Origin: Prorocentrum cordatum
Lineage: Eukaryota; Sar; Dinophyceae; Prorocentrales; Prorocentraceae
Reading direction: 5' to 3'
Length of the DNA: 64,000 bases
Assembly (NCBI GenBank): GCA_963575745.1
Contig: CAUYUJ010001714.1
Coordinates: 505,842-569,841, forward strand
Shown: positions 30,401 through 43,658 of the stretch, one piece after another
Layout: each line of letters opens with the position of its first letter
Position numbering within the stretch: the first letter of the stretch is position 1
The notes under the pieces: model-generated
The model's database searches: none
Told to the model about the DNA's origin: nothing
Seen by the model: the letters and a program-made list of their open reading frames with translations, nothing else
Program-made: the position numbers and the translations under genes

Positions 30401-30769
30401 ATACACCAACACCAGGCGACACTGGGAAAGGATACTATCATGCGCACGCACGTCTCGACTGGGGCGCCACTACCCGCCCCCGCCAAGCGCAAGCATTTGC
30501 CACGTGGTCACGCGCGCAGATGGCGGCCGCATTCGGTCGAGAATAATTGCTCCCGAGCACCCCATGGCAGCGCGGTGGCGGCGCATAAAAACGAAGACCC
30601 CCCTGGAATGTTACACACAAACCCGAAATATACACCACGTGAATGCGTCGTTTGTTTCCACGTGCAACCGCGCGCCCACATGACGCCGCAGAGACAACAT
30701 GTCATTATCGCGAGATTAGACGCACCCTGCAAACCACCGCCGAAACAATAATCCGCCGATCCGGCGTGT

Positions 30770-31219
30770 GAGTTTCAAGGAGTCTCAGCTACAGCCTCGA
30801 GGCTGAGCCTCAGCCTCTGGGGGGGTTGCCGGGGTGGCTCTGCCGGGGAAGGGGGGGTGGGGGGGGGGGGGGGCGAGTTTCCGGCGGATGCGTTTTTTGA
30901 CACCCCTCACAAGGATCGTGGCCTCCGAGGGGGGTCCGAACTCGAGTACCACCCCTCCCGCACCAAGAGGCTCCGAGGAGGCCTCCAAGAGGCCCCAAGG
31001 GGCGCAGAAGAGGCCCCCAAGAAGCCCCAAGAGGCTCCCAAGAGACCCCAAGAGGCCCTCTAGTGGCCCCAAGAGGCCCAAGAGGCCCCCAAGAAGCCCC
31101 AAGAGGCGCCCAAGAGGCCCCCAGAAGTCCCAGCCAACCACGAGATCCCAACCAGCATCCATGAGGCCTCGGACCCACCACCCACGCACGGTGGCGGGAT
31201 AGGCCGACGGCCACTGGAT
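30770..31219 (+). repeat. Composite repeat inserted in the retroelement (alternative tail)
   Basis: A G run at about 30846-30876, then a CAAGAGGCCCC array (30965-31135) and a tail (31167-31219) with CACGGTGGCGGGATAGGCCG. A closely similar tail follows another CAAGAGGCC array at 38981-39038. Confidence 0.65.
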
Positions 31220-31419
31220 AAATGCTGAGTGAGAGGAGGGGAGGGAAAAAGAGAGGAGGGACGGGATCACATCAGTCGGAGCGCCCCGGATCGGCGGCAC
31301 TGGCCGAAGGCCACTACAATCTGATCCACCCCTCATGACAGAAAACCAGCTCGCGGCGGCGATGCGCACGCGCGGGCCCCGGACATGATGCCAGCCACCT
31401 CGAAGGCGCTCTCGGGCGC

Positions 31420-31582
31420 GGGCGCCGCCCGGCCGGCGGCGGCTCAGCTCTAGCACGCGCCGCGCCGCTGCGACGCCCCCGGGCCTCCACAGGGGCTGCG
31501 ACTCGCCGGAGCCGCGGAGGCTCGCGTCGCCGGCGCACACGCGGGGCGCCCAGGGCTGCCCCCAGTCGGCCTCGAACGCCAT
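31420..31582 (-). pseudogene. Retroelement RNase H-like domain, proximal part
   Basis: Reads EADWGQPWAPRVCAGDASL and SQPLWRPGGVAAARRV. It corresponds to the ...W...V.A.DAS..G.....W pattern that precedes the region at 30400. Confidence 0.5.
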
Positions 31583-31807
31583 CGCCGCCCCCGCGAAAGC
31601 GACCGGCTCACGTCGGGCCGAATACCAGAGCGGCTGGAACTAGCCGCGGGACCCCCGCAGGAAACAGCACACGGCAAGGAAGATCGAGAGCAGCTTCTGG
31701 CGCACGAAGCCCAGGAAGGCGACGTGGCCGAGCGCGGCCTCGACTGGCCAGCCAGCCGCCCTCCTCAGACGAAGCAGACCCCGAACTCCCCAGCACTCGA
31801 GGGGCCC

Positions 31808-32822
31808 TCACGCGCCCTCGACATGCGCTTCGCCCCCCCCGGGGGCTAAGCGCTCGTCGCCGGGGCGGGCGGCCGGGGTTTCGCCGCAAAGCGGAAAAAA
31901 CAACGAGGCCCCACCGTGCTCATGGATCTCCATCGCGTGGAAAATCAGCGAGTCGCAGTCCAAGCCGCACCCGGCCCGTTTCAAAGCCCGCCCCACGAGG
32001 TCACCATCGAAGGAAAGCGCACCCGCGCTGTCAACGCACGCGCAGTGGACGGTCGCCCTCGCCCTGCGCCCGCCGAGGACGAGGGAGGGCCCTCGGCCCG
32101 AGAGCTCCTGGCCCTGGCAGAGGGCAAGCTGCCCGGCCAAGCGCGAGGCGTTCGCGGTCTGGGCAAAACGCAACGACCACGAGAACTCCATCGGCAAGCT
32201 CGCGCACATGGGCCAGATCTTCGCGTCAGAGCTGACCGACTCCGGCGCGGCGGGCCGCCCAGTGGCGGCCGGCAGAAGCAGCGGCGAACGTCGCCGCCAG
32301 CCGTCTTCGCCAGCCTCACCCCGCGGGGACAGCCCGCTGCATCTCCGACGCCGAGGCGGGCGGGCAGGCCGCGCAGGAGGCCCCCGGGACCATCGACATC
32401 CACGCTGGACAGCCCCTCACCGCTCAGGAGGGCCCTGCCCAGGGGCTCGTGGAAGAGCTGGTTGGCGCGACGACGGTCGACGATGAGCTCGAGCTCCTCG
32501 GCCTCCCCAGCGACAAAAAAACACCCCCAGCACGAGAACAAACTGCTGGGCGAAAGCCACCAGGCCGACGTCCGCAGCCTTCCGCACTAGGCTGCCAAAT
32601 CGCGAGGATTCTCCTGCAGAACCAAGTCCGCGCGCCCTCCGACCCCCCCGCGGGCTGGAACATATGCCCCTCGAAATCCTCGAACTGAATCCTCGCATCC
32701 GAAGGCAACACAGAGATGAGCGACGGCGAATTGCGCGGGTCACTCAGGAACGATACCTCTGAATACTCACAGGACCCCACGCCGCGCGAAGGCGCTGGCG
32801 CGTAGCCGGAGCGCACTTTCAA
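31808..32822 (-). pseudogene. Retroelement reverse transcriptase blocks
   Basis: Three overlapping frames carry YSEVSFLSDPRNSPSLISVL, then FFVAGEAEELELIVDRRRAN with QLFHEP, then LPMEFSWSLRFAQ and CACVDSAGALS. They match, in order, the pre-finger region, the RLI.D.R..N..F..P block, the LPMGFSWAL..FAQ block and the YVDN block (here CVDS) of the family. The catalytic YxD is therefore altered. Confidence 0.55.
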
Positions 32823-33422
32823 GAACCCGGCCAGGCCCCGTGCTCGCTGGCCGCGCTGTCGACGTCGCCACAGCGGGCTGCCGCCTCGACGAGGCGCTGC
32901 CGCACGTCAGCCTGAAGTCCCAAAACCTTGCGCTCCGACGCCGCCGAGATCCTGTGAGGGACGGGGCAGCAGGCGCTACCAAGCACCTGTTTAAGCGCGT
33001 CAATGGCCTCGCGAAGCAGCCACCTGCGCCGGCCGCCAGTCACCGCCGCGGGGAGGCCCACAGCTCGCAGTGGAGATAGCGGCAGGACCGCGCAGGCCCC
33101 GCGGGGTTCCCGGGCGACGTTCGGGCCAGCGTCGCCGTCCGCCAAAAGCGCCACGTTGGCGGCCGCGGGCCACGCCCGCGGCCGCCCCCGCCACCTCCTC
33201 GACCTCCTCCTGCCCTGCCAGCCCCAGCCCCCTGGTCGCCCTCCACCAGCGAAGGCAGCCCGCCGACCAGGGCGGCCGCGGCGTCGGCGTCGGCGCCTGG
33301 CCCAGCGGCGGCCCCCGTCTGGCGCGCACGGGCGCGCAGGCTCTCCAGCTCCGCCCCCTCGTTCGCCCGCCGCGCGGCGCACGTGCGCGCGTCCTCCGGC
33401 ACGAGGTCCAAGGACGAGGTGG

Positions 33423-34340
33423 TCACGCTGAAGTGCTTGAGTGCTTGGCCGCGCTCCGATGCGGGTTGCCCGCCCCCTTCGCGTAGGCCTCCACGCACTG
33501 CGGCAGTTGGCGCGCGATCACCTCCAGCGCCGCGATGGCCCCCGTGCTCAGGCGGTCGAAACTGCCTGCCTGCCAAAGCGCCTCGATGAGGCCCTCGACC
33601 TCATGCAAGGCCCGAACCTTCCCGGCGACGCCCACCTCGCGGGCCCACTGAGGAAACCGGGCCTTGGAACTCCCGCCGCGCTTGAAGAGCTTCTTCGTGG
33701 AGCACCTTTCGCCGGTCCTTCTAGCGCGCACCCGCCTCGTCATAGTCAATCCAACACGCGCGAAGGTTGTAGCATACGACCACTCGCTCGGCCTGCGCCT
33801 CGGGAAGGCCTGCTCCCACGGGGGCGCTGGACGCCGCGTCACCAAGCAGCCGCCGCTCAAGACCTCGACAAGCTCCACGGGGCGGTGGCCCCCAGAGCGG
33901 TCGGCGACTATCCCGAAGCGCCCTCGACAGGAGAAACCCTCGCCTGAGACCATTTCCACGCCGAAAACGAAATCCCCGTCGGCCCCCGCCAGGTCGCAGC
34001 TCAGCCAGGCGAAGCCCTCTGGAGGACCCGCCACGGGCGCGGCCGCGCCGGCGGCCGGCAAATCACTTAGCGGCGGCGATGGCTCAGCGGGCGAGGGGCG
34101 CCTGCCCCTCCAGGCCGCTTGCCCCGCACGCGGAACTTCGGCGCTTGGACCGCCGAGTAGGGGGCAGCCGCAAGAGCCCCCCCCGCCAATCGACCGGCAC
34201 CGCGATGCCCTCGGCGGGGCCGTCGGCGGCGCCGCTGGCTCCAGCAAGACTGGCAGCCTCCGCGCGCGCCCCCTCAACCAATTCCGCCATCTAGTCGGCG
34301 TCCCGCGGCCGGCTGAACGCGACCACCTGCGGCGCGCCAC
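33423..34340 (-). pseudogene. Retroelement N-terminal domain
   Basis: Longest intact minus-strand frame of the element. It contains PSEWSYATTFARVG, SKARFPQWAREVGV, LHEVEGLIEALWQAGSFDRL and AALEVIARQLPQCVEAY. The pattern HE...L...L....YD.L....A.E.I.R.....E.Y is typical of the region upstream of RT in these elements. Upstream residues are Pro/Ala/Arg-rich. Confidence 0.5.
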
Positions 34341-35439
34341 GGCATTCCCGCGGTCAAGCTGGCACGCGCAAGCTCGCGCGCAGAGCTGCCTGCCGGCTTG
34401 CGACCGATGCGGCCGCGATGGCGCTTACCGATGGCAACCTGCCAGCGCGTGTCTAAGGCTGCGCTGGCGCGCGGGCACTTCAATGCGGGTCGGTGGCTCA
34501 TGCGTTCGCGGCGTCATGATGCAGTCGACAACGGCGGCAACGATGATGATAATAGAGAAGGTGGCGACGGCGATGACGATGACGACGGCAAGGCCAATGA
34601 CGGCGCCGACGCTGGCCACGCCGATGACGATGATGATGTCAATGTCGCTGATGAAGGTCTTTGGTTGATGATTGCGACAATGGCGGCGATTGCTGATGAC
34701 GAGTACGCGATGTGGCGGCGCTGATGCGAGTGGCGGTGCGGAAGTGGGCGTGCGCGGATATCCAAAAGCCTCGCGAACTGTTCGTTGAAAATCACTTCGC
34801 ATCAACTACGTGTTGGAAGAGCTCTATTTGGACATGCTTCGAAAACCAATGGTTTTGGAAGGGTTTCGACACGCTCGCGCGGCGGCGCGCGTCATGCTAT
34901 CGTCTGGCATGGATTCGCGCACAGGGCGCATGCTGGATCAACGCGGATGCACCGCGCGGTGAAATGAGAGCGCGGGTTCTGGGCGAGATTCCTACAATCG
35001 CATGGTTCTGCTCTGATGTTAGGAAACGCGCGCGGGCAGACAACTTGCCAGAGGTTGGTGAACATACAGGCGCTGTAGATTGCTAGGTTAAAAATAATTG
35101 CAATAATGGTGCGTTTGGCATGATTCGACATCGCGCGCACGCGATTGTTGCCCATGCGTTGCAAAAAAAAACTATATGACAGGGATGAGGGGGGGGGCGG
35201 CACCGCGCCCGCCTGGGATGATATGGGTTCATGACACAGAAACTGATGCAATGCGCAGTGCCCCAGAGGGGGGGGGCAGATAATCCCGCGGGGACAGTCT
35301 AGAGAGGAGAACATCCGACAGTATGCCGCTGGGCACGGAGTGGGCGTGCCCTCAGGTCCTCTGCCCAATCCCCTGAGCCTCATCCCTCAAACCCTCTGAG
35401 CCTCAGTCCTCTATCCTGACCCCAAATTCTCAAATCTTC
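34341..35439. other. Unassigned stretch
   Basis: Degenerate GATGACGATG-type repeats at 34515-34690, then unique lower-GC sequence. No supported gene. Confidence 0.4.
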
Positions 35440-36065
35440 CGGGGCTTGGCATGCTTCCCATGGGTTTTGAATCGGCCGCCTCCCCGCGCGACTTGTTCGG
35501 GCCCAAGAGGGCGCCAAGATAGGCCCAGAGGGCCCCAATAGGCCCCCAAAACGGTCCGAGAGGGCCCGAGTCGCCAAACGATCGGCCCAAGACGACCAAG
35601 ATGGGCCCCAGACGGCTCAAGAGGCCTCCAAGACGCCTCCCAGGAGGCCCCCAACAGGCAAAATGCATGAGTTGCCCTTGGGTTTTTGAAGGCGCTTGGC
35701 GTTCTCGCCTCCCCAGCTTCCCGACGTTCCAAGACGGCCCAAAAGGCGCCCAAAATCGCCCGGAGACGGCTCAAGAGGCCTCCAATAGGGCCCCAAAACA
35801 GCCCAAGAGTGCACCAAGACGGCTGAAGAGGCCTCCAAGACGGCCCAAGAAGCCCCCAAGACGGCTCCAAGAGGAGGGGGCACAGACGGAAAACGCGAAA
35901 GGACATTTCGGGCCCTCGGCCCTGAGAGGCCCCCAAAAGACCCCACGAGGCGGGCGAAAAACCCGGAATTCCAGGTGTGGAAACCCGGAACCCGAGGGTT
36001 CCGAGTTTTTCAAAACTCCTCAAGGTCCCGGGAGGAGAAAACCTAGAACCCCAGGGTTCCGGGCT
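35440..36065 (+). repeat. CAAGACGGCCC array with GGTTCCGGG block
   Basis: Degenerate 11-12-bp CAAGAGGCC/CAAGACGGCC units (35505-35945), then a block of GAACCCGAGGGTTCCGAG-like short palindromes (35960-36065). The same two components recur in reverse order at 38705-39038. Confidence 0.7.
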
Positions 36066-36119
36066 CCAGGAATTGCCGGGGGGGAGAGGAGAAGGAGAGG
36101 AGAAGGAGAGGAGAAGACG

Positions 36120-36545
36120 CGGCCTCGGACGCGCTCCGCCGCGGCCTCGGACGGCCTCGGGCGCGCTCCGATGCGGCCTCGGGCGGCCTCCGACACGGCC
36201 CTCCGACACGGCCTCCGACACGGCCTCCGACACGGCCTCCGACAGGGCCTCCGACACGGCCTCCGACACGGCCTCCGACACGGCCCTCCGACACGGCCTC
36301 CGACACGGCCTCCGACACGGCTTCCGAAACGGCTTCCGAAACGGCTTCCGAAACGGCTTCCGACACGGTTTCCGAAACGGTTTCCGACACGGCCTCCGAA
36401 ACAGTTTCCGACACGGCCGCCGAAACGGCTTCCGAGACGGTTTCCGAAACGGCCTCCGAAACGGTTTTCGACACGGCCCCCGAAACGGCCTCCGAAACGT
36501 CTGTCGAAACGGCCTCTGAAACGGCTCCCGAAACGGTTTGAGAAA
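36120..36545 (+). repeat. 12-bp minisatellite ACGGCCTCCGAC
   Basis: About 35 units of ACGGCCTCCGAC/ACGGCTTCCGAA. Because 12 is a multiple of three, all six frames stay open and give four-residue repeats such as VSEA and RRPF. That is no evidence of a gene. Confidence 0.9.
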
Positions 36546-36755
36546 CGGCTTTCGGCGCGTGAGATAGTTCCCCACCCATAACCCCCCCCAGGGACCCCAA
36601 ACCGGAGATTCGACCCCCCCCCCGGCCCCCCACGGCCCCGGACAGAGCGCGCCATGGGGGAGCAGAGGGCTCCAAAACGGGCCAAGAGGGCACTTTGACG
36701 CCTCTCAGACGGCCCAAGAGACCCACGAGTCGCCGAAAGATCGAGCCAAGACGTC

Positions 36756-37290
36756 CACGTATACGTTTCGTATACGTGTTGCATGTGTTCGTAAGCGTTT
36801 TGCATCCGTTGCGTTTACGTGTCGCAGACGTTTCGTATACGCTTCGTATGCGTGCTGCATACGTTTCGTATACATGTTGTACACGTTTCGCATACGTTTC
36901 GTATACGTGTTTGCAAACGTTTCGCATACGTTTCGTATACGTGTTGCATATGTTTCGCATACGTTTCGTATACGTTTCGTATACGCTTCATATACGTTTC
37001 ATATACGTTCCGCACACGTGTCGTATACGTTGCGTATACGTTTCGTATACGGTTCGTAAACGTTTCGTATACGTTTCGTATACGCTTCGTATACGTTTCG
37101 TATACGTTTCGGATACGTGTCGTATACGTTGCGTGCGTTTCGTATACGTTTCGTATACGTTTCGTATACGTTTCGTATACGTGTCGTTCACATTTCGTAT
37201 ACGTTTCGTATACGTTTCGGGTTCTGGTTCGTATACGTTTCGTATACGTTTCGTTTACGTGTCGTATACGTTTCGTATACGTTTCGTATA
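36756..37290 (+). repeat. 11-bp minisatellite TTTCGTATACG
   Basis: About 48 units, each containing the palindrome CGTATACG. It translates as an 11-residue repeat in several frames. Confidence 0.95.
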
Positions 37291-37434
37291 TTTTTCTTTT
37301 TTTGGTTCGGCCGCGCGTCCGCCACACAGAAACCCCACCACCCTCCTTACCCTCCTTCCAGAGAATAAAAGCGCAAACAGAGTAAGGTCAGCCCCAGTAC
37401 GTAAGGTAAAAGGCGCAAACAAAATAAGGTTAGC

Positions 37435-38216
<782 letters not shown>

Positions 38217-38365
38217 GACGCCGACGACGCCGACGAAGACACAGACGACGCCGAAGCCGAAGCCGACGAAGCCGACAACGGCGATCAGGACGACGCCGAC
38301 GGCGACGTGTACGACGCCGCCGACTTCCACGGCGCCGACGCAGCCGCCGCCGTCGACGAAGACGA

Positions 38366-38700
38366 CGTCGCGAAACAGCGTCCGAAATGGCCTCCGAAGC
38401 GGCCTCCGAAACGGCTTCCCAAACGGCCTCCGAGCTAACCGCCTCCGGGACGGCCTCTGAAACGGCGTCGGAAACGGCCTTCGAACCGGTTTCCGGGACG
38501 GCCTTCGACACGGCCTGCGACAAGGCCTCCGGCACGGCTTCCGAAACGGCTTCCGACGCGGCTTCCGACACGGCCTCCGAAACGGTTCCCGAAACGGCTT
38601 CCGAAACGGCCTTCGAAACGGCTTCCGACACGGCGTCCGAAACGGCGTCCGAAACGACGTCCGAAGCAGCCTCCGAAACGAAACGGCTTCCGAAAGGGCC
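38366..38700 (+). repeat. 12-bp minisatellite, second block (ACGGCCTCCGAA)
   Basis: About 28 units of the family at 36120-36545, same orientation, on the far side of the AGT array. A GACGCCGACG-rich linker (38214-38365) joins them. Confidence 0.9.
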
Positions 38701-38704
38701 CATC

Positions 38705-39038
38705 TAGTTCCAAAGCTTCTCGAACCCCGGAACCTGGAACCCCGGAGTTCCGGGTTTTGCTCTGGGGCCCCCCCGGTGCGAAAAGAAAAACCCGGAACCC
38801 CGGGGTTCCGGGTTTCCACCCCTGGAACTCCGGGTCTACCCCCCCCCAGACGCCCCTAAGAGGCCCCCAACTGTTTCTTCAAGAGGCCCCCAGGAAGCCC
38901 CAAGAGACCCCCAAGAGGCCCCAAAACTGCCCCCAAGAGGCCCCCAAGAGCGCTCCGACGAGACCCCAAGAAGTAACCCCCGAGGACTCTGACCCACAAT
39001 CCAGGCACGGTGGCGGGATGGGCCGAGGGCCATTCGAT
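38705..39038 (+). repeat. GGTTCCGGG block plus composite repeat with alternative tail
   Basis: GAACCCCGGAGTTCCGGG-type palindromic block (38715-38835), CAAGAGGCCCCC array (38855-38975), then a tail (38981-39038) matching 31167-31219 (CACGGTGGCGGGAT-GGCCGA-GGCCA). Confidence 0.7.
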
Positions 39039-39499
39039 TTGTGGGCATATGTGGCGTAGGCTATGTGACGTGCAACATGTGTTGAGAAACCTATGTGGTA
39101 CACTTGAAGCAACGCCATGAAATGGCAACGCAACAGAGAGAGGGGATGCCACGGGGGTGTGCAGCGGGGCGGCGCCGTCTCGTCATGACTTTGAACCTGC
39201 GAGTCTCGCACAGGCAACATCGTGACCACAACGGGGCGGCGACGGCGGCGACGGGCGGCGACAAGCGGACCCCGTGGCCACCCAGATGGGCACCGCGGGT
39301 CCCGCCGCCCCCGAGTGGGGAAAACCCCGCCGTGCCGAGGGCCAGGTGACCCGGAGTCGGCCCGACCGAGATCACCGTTGGGCCGCCCGCAGAGACAGCC
39401 CCGCTCGGCCGCCCCGGGTCCAAGTTCGTTCATCCAGGGCCTGGTGCAGCGGAAGCCGAGGTGAACGCCCGCACGAGAGTTTCGCTGGGTCGCCCCGCG
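39039..39499. other. Unassigned stretch
   Basis: GC-rich unique sequence with no gene recognised. Confidence 0.4.
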
Positions 39500-39935
39500 T
39501 GCGAATTCACCTGGTTCCCAGTTTTGCCAGGGACCAGATCATCCGCGGCCCAGGTCAGCGGGGTCCAATAACTGGTCACCAGATGGCCCCAGCTGAACTC
39601 GACCCCGCGCCCGGCGCCGCAGCGGCAACCTCCAGGGCCGAATTCGTGTGGGCCCAGTTCAGCCAGGGCCCAGTTCAACCAGGGACCAGTTCAGCCGAGG
39701 CCCACTTCAACGGAGCCGAGTTCAGCGGGGCCTAGTAACTGAGCCCCAGCTGATCTGGTCCCCAGCTGAACTGGGCCCCGCGCCCGGCGCCGCAGCGGAG
39801 CCCTCCGGGGTCGAAGTCATCCCGGGCCCAGCTCAGCCGGGGCCAATTCAACTGGGGCCCAGTTCAGCGGGGACCAATTGCCGGGGCCCAATTCAATCGG
39901 GGCCTAATTCAGCTGGGGCCAAATGCCAAATTCAG
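39500..39935 (+). repeat. Degenerate GCCCAGTTCAGCCGGG repeat
   Basis: Roughly 15-18-bp units, strongest at 39650-39735 and 39825-39925. It also includes a diverged ~190-bp duplication (CCCCAGCTGAACT...CGCCCGGCGCCGCAGCGG near 39587 and 39764). Confidence 0.6.
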
Positions 39936-40384
39936 CCGCTTTCCTCGCGGGGTGGGGGCGTGCCGGAAACCAGTCGGAAGCCTCGTGCCGCCAATCTCCT
40001 GTCGTGGCAACTTGCGCGGTGGACTCCGACACCGCGTGGATCGCTCAACCTTGAACAATCGCTTTCCGATGGCGCAGATCGTTCGATATCTATCGATTCC
40101 GTTCCACTGGCGGCGTTCATCCCTGTATGCCCGCGCTGGGAACGCGGCCGCGTCGAAACGACACGAACCTGCTGTATATGAGAGATGTAGGTACGCAGTC
40201 GAGTGGTGAAATCAACACACCATTAGAAGCACGAGATCTGGCCTTACCACTTGGACATGCCTTGGCAGCATGAATCACAATGAATGCTTGTGTTTGCACA
40301 ACGACGCTTGCGGGTCTTTCGTGATGGCCAATATGCCCCGATAACCTAACACTGCCCGCAACGCCATGCCATGGGTACGGAAAG
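39936..40384. other. Unassigned stretch
   Basis: No gene or repeat recognised. Confidence 0.35.
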
Positions 40385-40965
40385 TCAATGGTGAGAGGTA
40401 ACTGCGGCAACAGCCAGAACCTCACCCTGCCCTCCCAGCATAGCGCGCCAGATAGATATAAGCATCCAGACGCTCTCAGCAAGCAAGAGAGAGGATGTTT
40501 GAACATTCCTGCCTCCTTCCCTCTCATCCATCACAGCTCCTCCCAGCCCATGGAACCATAGCATGTTGAACAAGATCGCTCGAACGATGCCCGCCAGCAG
40601 GCGCATATCCTGGGCTGTAAACGCCAGGAGGAGGGGCCGAGCAGAAGGCGTGCATCCATGGAACCGATTGCACGCAGGGGCGTGGTCGTCCACCCATGCG
40701 AGACCAAGCAGGAGAGGCTAGCATGCCGCACGAGGAAGGGCAGGAGGGGAGACGAGAGGATGGGAGAGCACAAGAGAGGAGGTGAGAGAGAAGAGGGGAG
40801 GAGGGAAGCTGGGTACGCTCGCGGCACATCTGACATCCCCCCCCTCCCACTCGCCCGTTGCCCTGAGCTGACCCCTTCTCTATCCACCAGCTGGGGTGTC
40901 ATGGTGGAACTTGATGCCCAAGAGGAAGTTGCACCACAGGAGGGGAAGGAGGAGGAAGGACGGGA
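40385..40965 (-). CDS. Possible exons of an unidentified membrane protein
   Basis: Minus-strand frames read LLWCNFLLGIKFHHD (about 40950-40895) and, further on, FTAQDMRLLAGIVRAILFNM, WFHGLGGAVMD and SVWMLISIWRAM (40640-40385). The composition is that of transmembrane protein exons. They may be downstream exons of the gene at 43430-44126. Splice sites were not resolved and no family is recognised. Confidence 0.35.
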
Positions 40966-43429
40966 GAAAAAGCAGAAGGAGGCGGATGAGCAGAAGGCGG
41001 AGGAGGAGGAGGATTAGGAAGCAGGAGCAGTCGCAGCAGAGACAAAAGGGGCAGGAGCAAGAACGGAAGAAACAGGAGGAAGAGAAAACGGAGGACGGAA
41101 GAGTGGTGATGAGGAGGAGGACGGATGAGGAGTGACAAAGAGTGAGGAGAAGAGGAGGAAAATGAGGCAAGACGCCGAAATTGCGTTGGCGTCTGTGGCC
41201 GAAACGATCGTTATGCTGCTCCGCTCGTCTTACGGGGTCACCGTATACTGGCTGCGGTGGTGGTGGTCACCGCTGTCGCTCCGCTTCCCTCCTCTTCCCT
41301 GCTTTCCCTATTCCTCCTCCTCCTCCTCTTCCTCCTCCTCCTACTCCTCCTTCCCCCTCGTCCTTTGGGCGAAAACTCCCGATCGCACGCGGGCAGAAAA
41401 ATCAGACGGCATCGGAAGTCCGGGTCTCGCCGAGCGGAGGGAAGGCGAGGGAGACTGAAATTGCGCCTGGGCGCGGGGTGCGGGGAAAAGGTCGGCGCCG
41501 GCGGAGAAAGTCCTCGGACGTTCCCGAAGTTTGTGCTCACGTGCTTTGCTTTCTGCCGTCCTCGCATTGGCTGGGAAGGAAGACATCGAGCATTCGCCTT
41601 CGTTCTGGCATGTGCCAGACATGTGTTCACCTGTCGGGGAGACGCACGACTAGGATTCGGGGACTCGGGTTGGCCTGACGGGGCCGTCGGGAAAATGCCG
41701 AGACCCATCTAAAATTTGGCGCGAGCTCCGGCTGCAAACATCCCACGGACAATTGACCGTCAAAATTCTAAACGGGCCCCTCAAAAAAACGTCGGCAAAC
41801 CCCGTTCCAGCGAACTCGAGCCTTCCCAAACCTTGTGTTGGTCTCCTAAGATATGGCTGAAATCCGCTCTTTCGCACACACGCATTCTCCAAGTGCACTC
41901 GAGCACGAAGTAGTCGATGCGGCAGCCAAGCACGCCAGCGTAATATAGCAACGGTCGGCGGCAACGGCAGCAGGGAGGGTGAACAAAATATTCAACCCGC
42001 GAGGCGCTACGAAGAAGACCTCACGACACCTGACACGTGCCAGTCTTCTGCACACCCCTACGTTCGCCAGCGCGCAAGCTTCCAGAAAGTTGTACTGCGG
42101 AGCCAGCCAAGGTGCGCAGCTGGAGTTGGCGCGTTGGCCGCAACCATGCATTATTATTTCGCTTGCGTCACCCCAGGGGGGGGTGACGTGCCGTTGTTGC
42201 TATGATCCTTTGTGGAGTGATAAGTGTGCGCGTGTGTCGTTTACATCAAACGACCTGAACGCTCTCACGGCAGCGCTGGTGGCATTCCTGAACAGTCGTG
42301 TCTTTTCCCCGAGTTGACGATGTGGTTCCTGCTTGCTTTGTTACGGCTTTGTTGGTCGTGGTGGATGTTTAGAAGCAATGCGAATAGGGGGAGTCCGCAC
42401 GAAGGAAAGGACGAGACGGAGGGACAGGGCGTCCGCTGTGGCGCGATATCCTAGCCTACCCTCTTCCTCACGCCTCTTTCCTCCTCCCCCCTCATGTCGC
42501 TCCTCTCCCTCATTCCTCCATTCCTCTCCGCTTGGGGGCCGTTCCCTGCTCTCCCCTTGATCTTGCCGCCCCTCTGGGGACAAAGCTACCCGTAGGATTT
42601 GGATGTTCCTCTGACCGCCAGTGCCGTCGGAGACTCCTGCGCCCTAGAGAGAGTTTGTATACATAGAGAGAGGGAGAGAGAGAGAGAGAGAGAGAGAGAC
42701 GCCATTTGAGCACGTCTTCGCGACAATGATATTGCCCGCCGCCACCTCCTCTCCTCGTCCACCTCCTCCTCCTCCTCCTTTTCATCCTCCTCATCCTCCT
42801 CCTCCTCCTCCGCCTCCTCCTCCTTCTCCTCCTCCTCCTCCCGTACCTCCCTCCCTCCCTCCCTACCTACCTACTTCCCTCCCTTTATGCAGTGGCTCTA
42901 CAAGTACACACTAGTAATACACCCCTATCCCCTGACAATGCAAGAGTGTGCTGCCATATAGTTCGCGTAAAGCGTACGCGTCCGTACCCAAGATGTCGAG
43001 ATTGGCACGTCATGCCGATGTATATATCGGAACGTCTTCGGTCCTTCAAAAAATGTTTTCCCGCTGCAGCAGTGGCCTCATTTCAGGATGGCTGCTTTGC
43101 TTCGATCAATGGGAAACGCACCCTCGCCCGAGCGCGGGACACATTTCTGGATCCACTTCATTCCTCCTCGTAGCCACCCCAATCGTTTCACCTCCGCCGC
43201 CTTCTGCTGATCCTCCTGCTCCTCATGTTGCTCCTTTTCCCCTTTTCCCTCTCCCCATTCTCTTCCTCCCTCCTGCTCCCCCCACCCATACATACTCCAT
43301 CACATCCCCTTCATCCCTGTAAGATCGGCCCACGAACCTGCTCGCGGGCGCGTTCCGACCTGAAGTTCGACACTGATCAGGCCATGGCGACGAGGGCGCC
43401 CCTGCGGCTCAAAAAGCCAGACAAACTTA
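40966..43429. other. Repeat-rich spacer or introns
   Basis: AGGAGGA/GAAGA purine tract (40930-41150), CTCCTC tract (41310-41350), (GAGA)n (42666-42699), CTCCTC/CTACCT tracts (42750-42880). The rest is unique. If 40.4-44.1 kb is one minus-strand gene, this is intronic. Confidence 0.4.
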
Positions 43430-43626
43430 CAAAAACAACAAATCATTGATCCTCAATCCTCGATCCGCGCAATCCTCCTCCTCCCTCCTCAGGTGGGACG
43501 CTTCTGGCAAGGCCTGCCACTTCAGAAGCATGCCGTAGACGTACAGGCAGTTGTAAGCATACCATTCCTGCGCCCACCAGGGAGGCGACGATGACGAAAA
43601 CTGACAACGACGACCATGACGGCGAT

Positions 43627-43658
<32 letters not shown>

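Larger units (their letters stand above)
30000..34340 (-). pseudogene. Degenerate dinoflagellate retroelement polyprotein (N-domain, RT, RNase H-like), interrupted by a repeat insertion
   Basis: Reading down the minus strand, successive frames give an N-terminal domain (34340-33423), reverse transcriptase blocks (32822-31808) and an RNase H-like region (31582-31420 and 30400-30058). The order is as recalled for dinoflagellate RT elements that also carry a tyrosine recombinase. Many frame changes and at least one in-frame stop (30208-30210) make a full product impossible. A CAAGAGGCC composite repeat lies between the RNase H halves (about 30770-31219). The recombinase-like fragment at 24480-25261 on the same strand might be its displaced 3' part. 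Family assignment is from memory. Confidence 0.6.

Noticed and set aside
36043-36960. Long minus-strand frames of VSEA or RRPF repeats
   Set aside because: They are translations of a 12-bp minisatellite; all frames are open because the unit length is divisible by three.
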